Assembly (NCBI GenBank): GCA_025456085.1
Contig: JALOLF010000005.1
Span: 1-64,000 of the forward strand
DNA length: 64,000 bases
Source: Acidimicrobiales bacterium
GTDB lineage: Bacteria > Actinomycetota > Acidimicrobiia > Acidimicrobiales > Acidimicrobilacustridaceae
Direction: 5' to 3'
In this document: positions 60,929 through 64,000 of the stretch, in pieces
How the letters are laid out: each line of letters opens with the position of its first letter
Numbering within the stretch: position 1 is the first letter of the stretch
Program-made: the position numbers and the translations under genes
The notes under the pieces: generated by a model
Databases searched by the model: none
What the model was told of the DNA's origin: nothing
Seen by the model: only the letters and a program-made list of their open reading frames with translations

Positions 60929-62104
60929 GTGAGCAGGCACTACCTGGACCACGCCTCGACCTCGCCGCCGCGACCCGAGGCCGTCGACGCCATGGTGGCC
61001 TGGCTGCGCGACCCCGCCGGCGATCCCAGCCGCATCCACGCCGAGGGCCTGCGGGCCCGAGTGGCCCTCGAGCAGGCCCGCCAGCAGGTGGCCGACCTGC
61101 TCGGCGCCCGTAGCCGCGAGGTGGTGTTCACCAGCGGGGCCACCGAGGCGATCGCCACCGCGGTGTGGGGCGCGGCCGCCCGGGGCGGGCACCTGGTCGT
61201 GCCCGCGGTCGAGCACTCGGCGGTGCGTGAGGCGGCCGGCGCCCTGGCGGAGGCGGGCACCCACGAGGTGACGACGGTGGGTGTCGACGGGCTCGGCCGC
61301 GTCGATCCCGACGAGCTGCTGGCCGCGGTGCGCCACGACACGACGCTGGTGGCGTTGCAGCTGGCGAACCACGAGGTGGGCACGGTGCAGCCCGTGGCGG
61401 CCGTGGCCGCGGCGTGCCGGGAGCAGGGCGTGCTGGTGCTGGTCGACGCGGCCATGGCCGCCGGGCACCTCCCGATCGACGTCCGCACCCTCGGCGTCGA
61501 CCTGCTGGCGGTGAGCGGGCACAAGTTGGGCGGACCGCCCGGCACCGGTGCCCTGCTGATCCGCCGGGGGCTGCGCCTGCGGCCGCTGCTGCGCGGCGGC
61601 GAGCAGGAACGGGCCCGTCGGGGCGGGCTGGAGAACGTGCCCGCGCTGGTGGGCCTGGGCGCCGCCTGCGCCGCGCTGACCGCGGCCGACGGCACGGGCC
61701 CGACCCGGCTCGAGGTCGAAGCCGTCACCGCCCGGCGCCTGACGAGGCGGGTGCTCGACCTGGCGGACCGGCTCGACGGCGTGCACGTCTACGGCGACCC
61801 CGACCATCGGGCGCCACAGCTCGTGTGCCTGGGTGTCGAGGGCATCGAGCCCCAGGCCGTGCTGCTGGGCCTGGACCGCGCCGGCATCGCCGCCCATTCC
61901 GGCAGCGCGTGCTCCTCGGAGGCGCTCGAGCCCTCCCCGGTGCTGGAGGCCATGGGGGTCGACGCCCACCGCTCGCTGCGCCTCTCGGTGGGCTGGTCGA
62001 CGACGGAGACCGACCTCGACGCCCTCGAGGCGGCGCTGCCTCGTGTGCTGCACGACCTGCGAGCGCTGCAGGCCGACGACGCGGGTCAGCGCGCCAGGTC
62101 GTAG
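60929..62104 (+). CDS. Cysteine desulfurase (NifS/IscS family)
   Basis: PLP enzyme that takes sulfur from cysteine for iron-sulfur clusters and thio-cofactors. The 391-residue product has YLDHASTSPPRPEAV, the VVFTSGATEAIATAV loop, ANHEVGTVQPV, the PLP lysine K199 in SGHKLGGPPGTG and the catalytic cysteine C328 in SGSACSSEALEPS, the short loop of class I. GTG at 60929 is 17 bases after the SufR-like stop, so they form an operon. The 3' end overlaps the convergent oxidoreductase gene by 19 bases. Confidence 0.93.
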   Translation: MSRHYLDHASTSPPRPEAVDAMVAWLRDPAGDPSRIHAEGLRARVALEQARQQVADLLGARSREVVFTSGATEAIATAVWGAAARGGHLVVPAVEHSAVREAAGALAEAGTHEVTTVGVDGLGRVDPDELLAAVRHDTTLVALQLANHEVGTVQPVAAVAAACREQGVLVLVDAAMAAGHLPIDVRTLGVDLLAVSGHKLGGPPGTGALLIRRGLRLRPLLRGGEQERARRGGLENVPALVGLGAACAALTAADGTGPTRLEVEAVTARRLTRRVLDLADRLDGVHVYGDPDHRAPQLVCLGVEGIEPQAVLLGLDRAGIAAHSGSACSSEALEPSPVLEAMGVDAHRSLRLSVGWSTTETDLDALEAALPRVLHDLRALQADDAGQRARS

Positions 62105-63390
62105 GCCGAGGCGAACGACGACCAGCCCTGCCAGGCGAACCCGGGGCGCTCCCACCGGCACCGCTCGGGCCACGGGGGTTCCTCGGCCAGGTCGGCGGGT
62201 TGGATGCCGTCGGAGAAGTCGACGGGGCCACGCAGGGCCTCGGTCACCCGCTCCGCGACGACGTCGCCCAGCACCATCGTGTAGGCGAGGTGCGACGGCC
62301 ACAACGCGAGGAAGCCCTCCAGGCCCAGGCTCTCGAGCCGCGCCGGTACGGGCTGGGCCACCGTCGAGGTGTCCGCCACGGCCATCATGGGGTGCTCGGT
62401 GCGGCGCGCCACGTAGGCGCCGAAGAGCAGATCGGCGCTCTGCCGCTCCAGCTCGGGGCTCAGGGCGAACAGCCGCCGCACCGTGGCAGCCACGGCGGAC
62501 GGGTCGACGACGGGGTCGAAGCGGGTGTCGTCGAAGCCCAGCACGGTCAGGCTGTCGTCGACCGGCGGGTTCACCAGCCACACGACGTCGTCGCTGCCCT
62601 CCAGCCGGTGCGCGACCACGGTCAGCTCGTCGAAGTGCCCGGCCACGAGGGGGAGATCGGGGCCGCGCAGGCACACGGTCAGCGCCCGCCGGACGGCCTG
62701 GCAACCCTTCACCAGCTCCTTGGCCTCCACGCGGCGGTGGTGGTCGTTGAAGCGGGCCGCCAGCTTGGACAGCAGGTCGGCGTTGGAGGCGTTGCCGGCC
62801 AGCACCACGAAGCGCGGCACGACGGGCAGCGTCTGCTCACCGACCTGGATCTGGACGAAGTCGATGGCGCTGTCGCCCACGAGACCGAAGCGGACGACCT
62901 CCCCCCACACGATGCGGCCCTCCAGCAGGCGGCGGTAGACGCCCATGACCTGCGAGGGGTTCATGATCACGTCGTCGTCCAGCCGCGAGATCCGGTGGCC
63001 CTCCAACGCACCACCGGCGAACACCGAGGGAAGCTCGGCGTCCGAGACACGCAACGTGGCGTCGAGCCACAACCGGCTCGTGAGCTCGGCCCGCTCCGGT
63101 GCGACGGCGGCCAGGACCTCGCACCGGTCGTGGGCGATGTCGTTGTTCTCGGCCCAGAGCCGCCAGAAGCCCGCCGCCCGCCGCGCCGGCTGGACCCGAT
63201 TGGGGTCGTTGCCGTCGTAGCCGGCCGAGAAGTACCCGTTGGCATCCAGGGTCTCCGACGGCTCCCGGGGGTCGGCCAGCACGCACACCGAGAAGCGGGG
63301 ATGCAGCGCGTTGGCGACGTAGAGGCCCTGGAGCCCGCCCCCGATGACCAGGACGTCGACGCCGAGATCGCTGTCGAGGTCACCGGTCAT
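62086..63390 (-). CDS. FAD-dependent oxidoreductase
   Basis: A 434-residue flavoprotein of the DAO-like fold. The dinucleotide loop VDVLVIGGGLQGLYVANAL is near the N-terminus; NPSQVMGVYRRLLEG and VPRFVVLAGNAS fit the later FAD contacts. The catalytic domain ends with MVLGDVVAERVTEAL. The substrate is unknown. Its promoter has TAAGTT six bases before the ATG, within the palindrome at 63395-63407. It is divergent from the SixA-like gene. Confidence 0.82.
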   Translation of the reverse strand: MTGDLDSDLGVDVLVIGGGLQGLYVANALHPRFSVCVLADPREPSETLDANGYFSAGYDGNDPNRVQPARRAAGFWRLWAENNDIAHDRCEVLAAVAPERAELTSRLWLDATLRVSDAELPSVFAGGALEGHRISRLDDDVIMNPSQVMGVYRRLLEGRIVWGEVVRFGLVGDSAIDFVQIQVGEQTLPVVPRFVVLAGNASNADLLSKLAARFNDHHRRVEAKELVKGCQAVRRALTVCLRGPDLPLVAGHFDELTVVAHRLEGSDDVVWLVNPPVDDSLTVLGFDDTRFDPVVDPSAVAATVRRLFALSPELERQSADLLFGAYVARRTEHPMMAVADTSTVAQPVPARLESLGLEGFLALWPSHLAYTMVLGDVVAERVTEALRGPVDFSDGIQPADLAEEPPWPERCRWERPGFAWQGWSSFASAYDLAR

Positions 63391-63394
63391 GCGT

Positions 63395-63407
63395 GCAACT
63401 TAGTTGC
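63395..63407. promoter_or_regulatory. Palindrome over the -10 box of the FAD oxidoreductase gene
   Basis: GCAACT-T-AGTTGC is perfectly symmetric and contains the minus-strand TAAGTT (63402-63397), which lies six bases before the ATG at 63390. It could be an operator or a chance by-product of the -10 sequence. Confidence 0.45.
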
Positions 63408-63472
63408 CGTCCCCACGGGTGCGGGCGGACCGGTTGCCGGAGTGCGGCGGGCACCCGCTACCCTGCGCGGCC

Positions 63473-63934
63473 GTGACGGTGTACCTCGTCCGCCATGCCC
63501 ATGCCGGGAGTCGCAGCCGCTGGGACGGTGAGGACTCGGCGCGACCCCTGTCCGGCAAGGGCCGACGCCAAGCCGAGCACCTCGCCGACCTGCTCGAGGG
63601 CCGATCCCTGGGTCAGGTGGTGTCCAGCCCGTCGCGCCGCTGCGTGGAGACCGTCGAGCCGCTGGCGGGACGACGCGGCCTGCGCATCATCACCGACGAC
63701 GCCCTGCTGGAAGGCGCCGACCCTTTGGACACCATCGCCCTGCTGCACGAGCTGGCGACCGGCGACGGCGCGGTGCTGGCCAGCCACGGCGACCTGATCC
63801 CCAAGGTGATCCGCCGGTTGAACGCCCGGGGGATGCGCACGAGCGACGCCAACCTGAGCCAGAAGGGCTCGGTGTGGGAGCTCGACACCCACAAGGGCAA
63901 GATCGTCGCCGGGCGGTACCACCCGCCGGGGTGA
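63473..63934 (+). CDS. SixA-like histidine phosphatase
   Basis: A 153-residue phosphohistidine phosphatase of the short SixA type: YLVRHAHAGSRS with the catalytic histidine, VVSSPSRRCVETVEPL, LLEGADPLDTI and the second histidine in LASHGDLIPKVI. The GTG at 63473 is eight bases after TACCCT; the longer open frame from 63404 overlaps the divergent promoter. In other bacteria SixA dephosphorylates NPr or other phosphohistidine proteins; here the target is unknown. Confidence 0.88.
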   Translation: MTVYLVRHAHAGSRSRWDGEDSARPLSGKGRRQAEHLADLLEGRSLGQVVSSPSRRCVETVEPLAGRRGLRIITDDALLEGADPLDTIALLHELATGDGAVLASHGDLIPKVIRRLNARGMRTSDANLSQKGSVWELDTHKGKIVAGRYHPPG

Positions 63935-63946
63935 GGGTCGCGGGCC

Positions 63947-64000
63947 TCACGGGCCGGCCGTGAGCGGATCGAGCTCCGCCCGCAACGCGGCCACCTCGTC
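63947..64000 (-). CDS. C-terminal end of an unidentified protein
   Basis: The minus strand is open from the right edge to a TGA at 63949-63947, ending DEVAALRAELDPLTAGP. Seventeen codons are too few to name it. Codon third positions are GC-rich and the strand and spacing fit a gene convergent with the SixA-like gene. Confidence 0.4.
   Translation of the reverse strand, partial: DEVAALRAELDPLTAGP

Overview
This is a contiguous stretch of high-GC actinobacterial chromosome. It has F420-linked redox proteins, a WhiB/PdtaS pair, a C-terminal-ACT homoserine dehydrogenase, an actinobacterial-type Rho with a charged insert, an ESX-type locus and many leaderless-looking starts. Divergence from mycobacterial and streptomycete proteins, together with GTG starts and tandem ATP synthase b subunits, suggests a deep-branching actinobacterium of the Acidimicrobiia type. 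The lineage is inferred, not proven. No rRNA, CRISPR array or insertion sequence was seen. There is one tRNA (Arg-CCG).

Positions 1-36085 keep the conserved actinobacterial order argS-lysA-hom-thrC-(kinase)-rho-rpmE-prfA-prmC-(wecA-like)-atp, all on the minus strand, with accessory genes inserted. From the left: atpG (cut by the edge), atpA, atpH, two b-subunit genes, atpE, atpB, an AtpI-like protein and AtpZ. A Rex/CRP-like palindrome precedes the operon. Next come a WecA/MraY-like transferase, glyA and a low-molecular-weight phosphatase, then a divergent thiolase-like gene, a cNMP-binding protein and a zinc-ribbon membrane protein. prmC-prfA, an unknown gene, rpmE and rho follow. Two tandem secreted DUF4397-like proteins separate rho from hom-thrC-apgM, where an alkaline-phosphatase-fold protein sits where thrB is expected and is probably the homoserine kinase. 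Between hom and lysA lies an accessory block: two WXG100-like genes, an unknown 618-residue helical protein, a 1420-residue EssC/EccC-like ATPase with an FHA-like N-terminus, and a family-2 beta-galactosidase.

Positions 36220-46100 hold the tRNA, an adenylation-carrier-thioesterase protein coupled to an LCP-family cell-wall ligase, a MarR regulator, an acyl-CoA dehydrogenase with a perfect palindrome at its promoter, a cation diffusion facilitator, an FrhB-like F420 protein, a lipoprotein, an acetyltransferase and a small unknown protein.

Positions 46186-53450 hold a family-5 uracil-DNA glycosylase, the conserved actinobacterial trio phosphomutase-DUF3090-SCO1664 (PI-kinase-like), a zinc-ribbon/L7-L12-like protein, a DUF2231 membrane protein, etfBA, a diacylglycerol-kinase-like enzyme and a glycerophosphodiesterase.

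Positions 53620-64000 hold a WhiB1-like regulator next to a PdtaS-like histidine kinase (the same pairing as in mycobacteria), an MntA-HepT toxin-antitoxin pair, a DUF3107-ArsA-ArsA operon, and an iron-sulfur locus: Mrp/ApbC divergent from a SufR-like regulator and a cysteine desulfurase. An FAD oxidoreductase, a SixA-like phosphatase and the tail of a further gene close the window.

The strongest candidates for new biology are the reduced ESX locus, the operator shared by the ATP synthase operon and the WhiB gene, the homoserine-kinase replacement, and the recurrent TANNNT boxes 6-10 nt before start codons.
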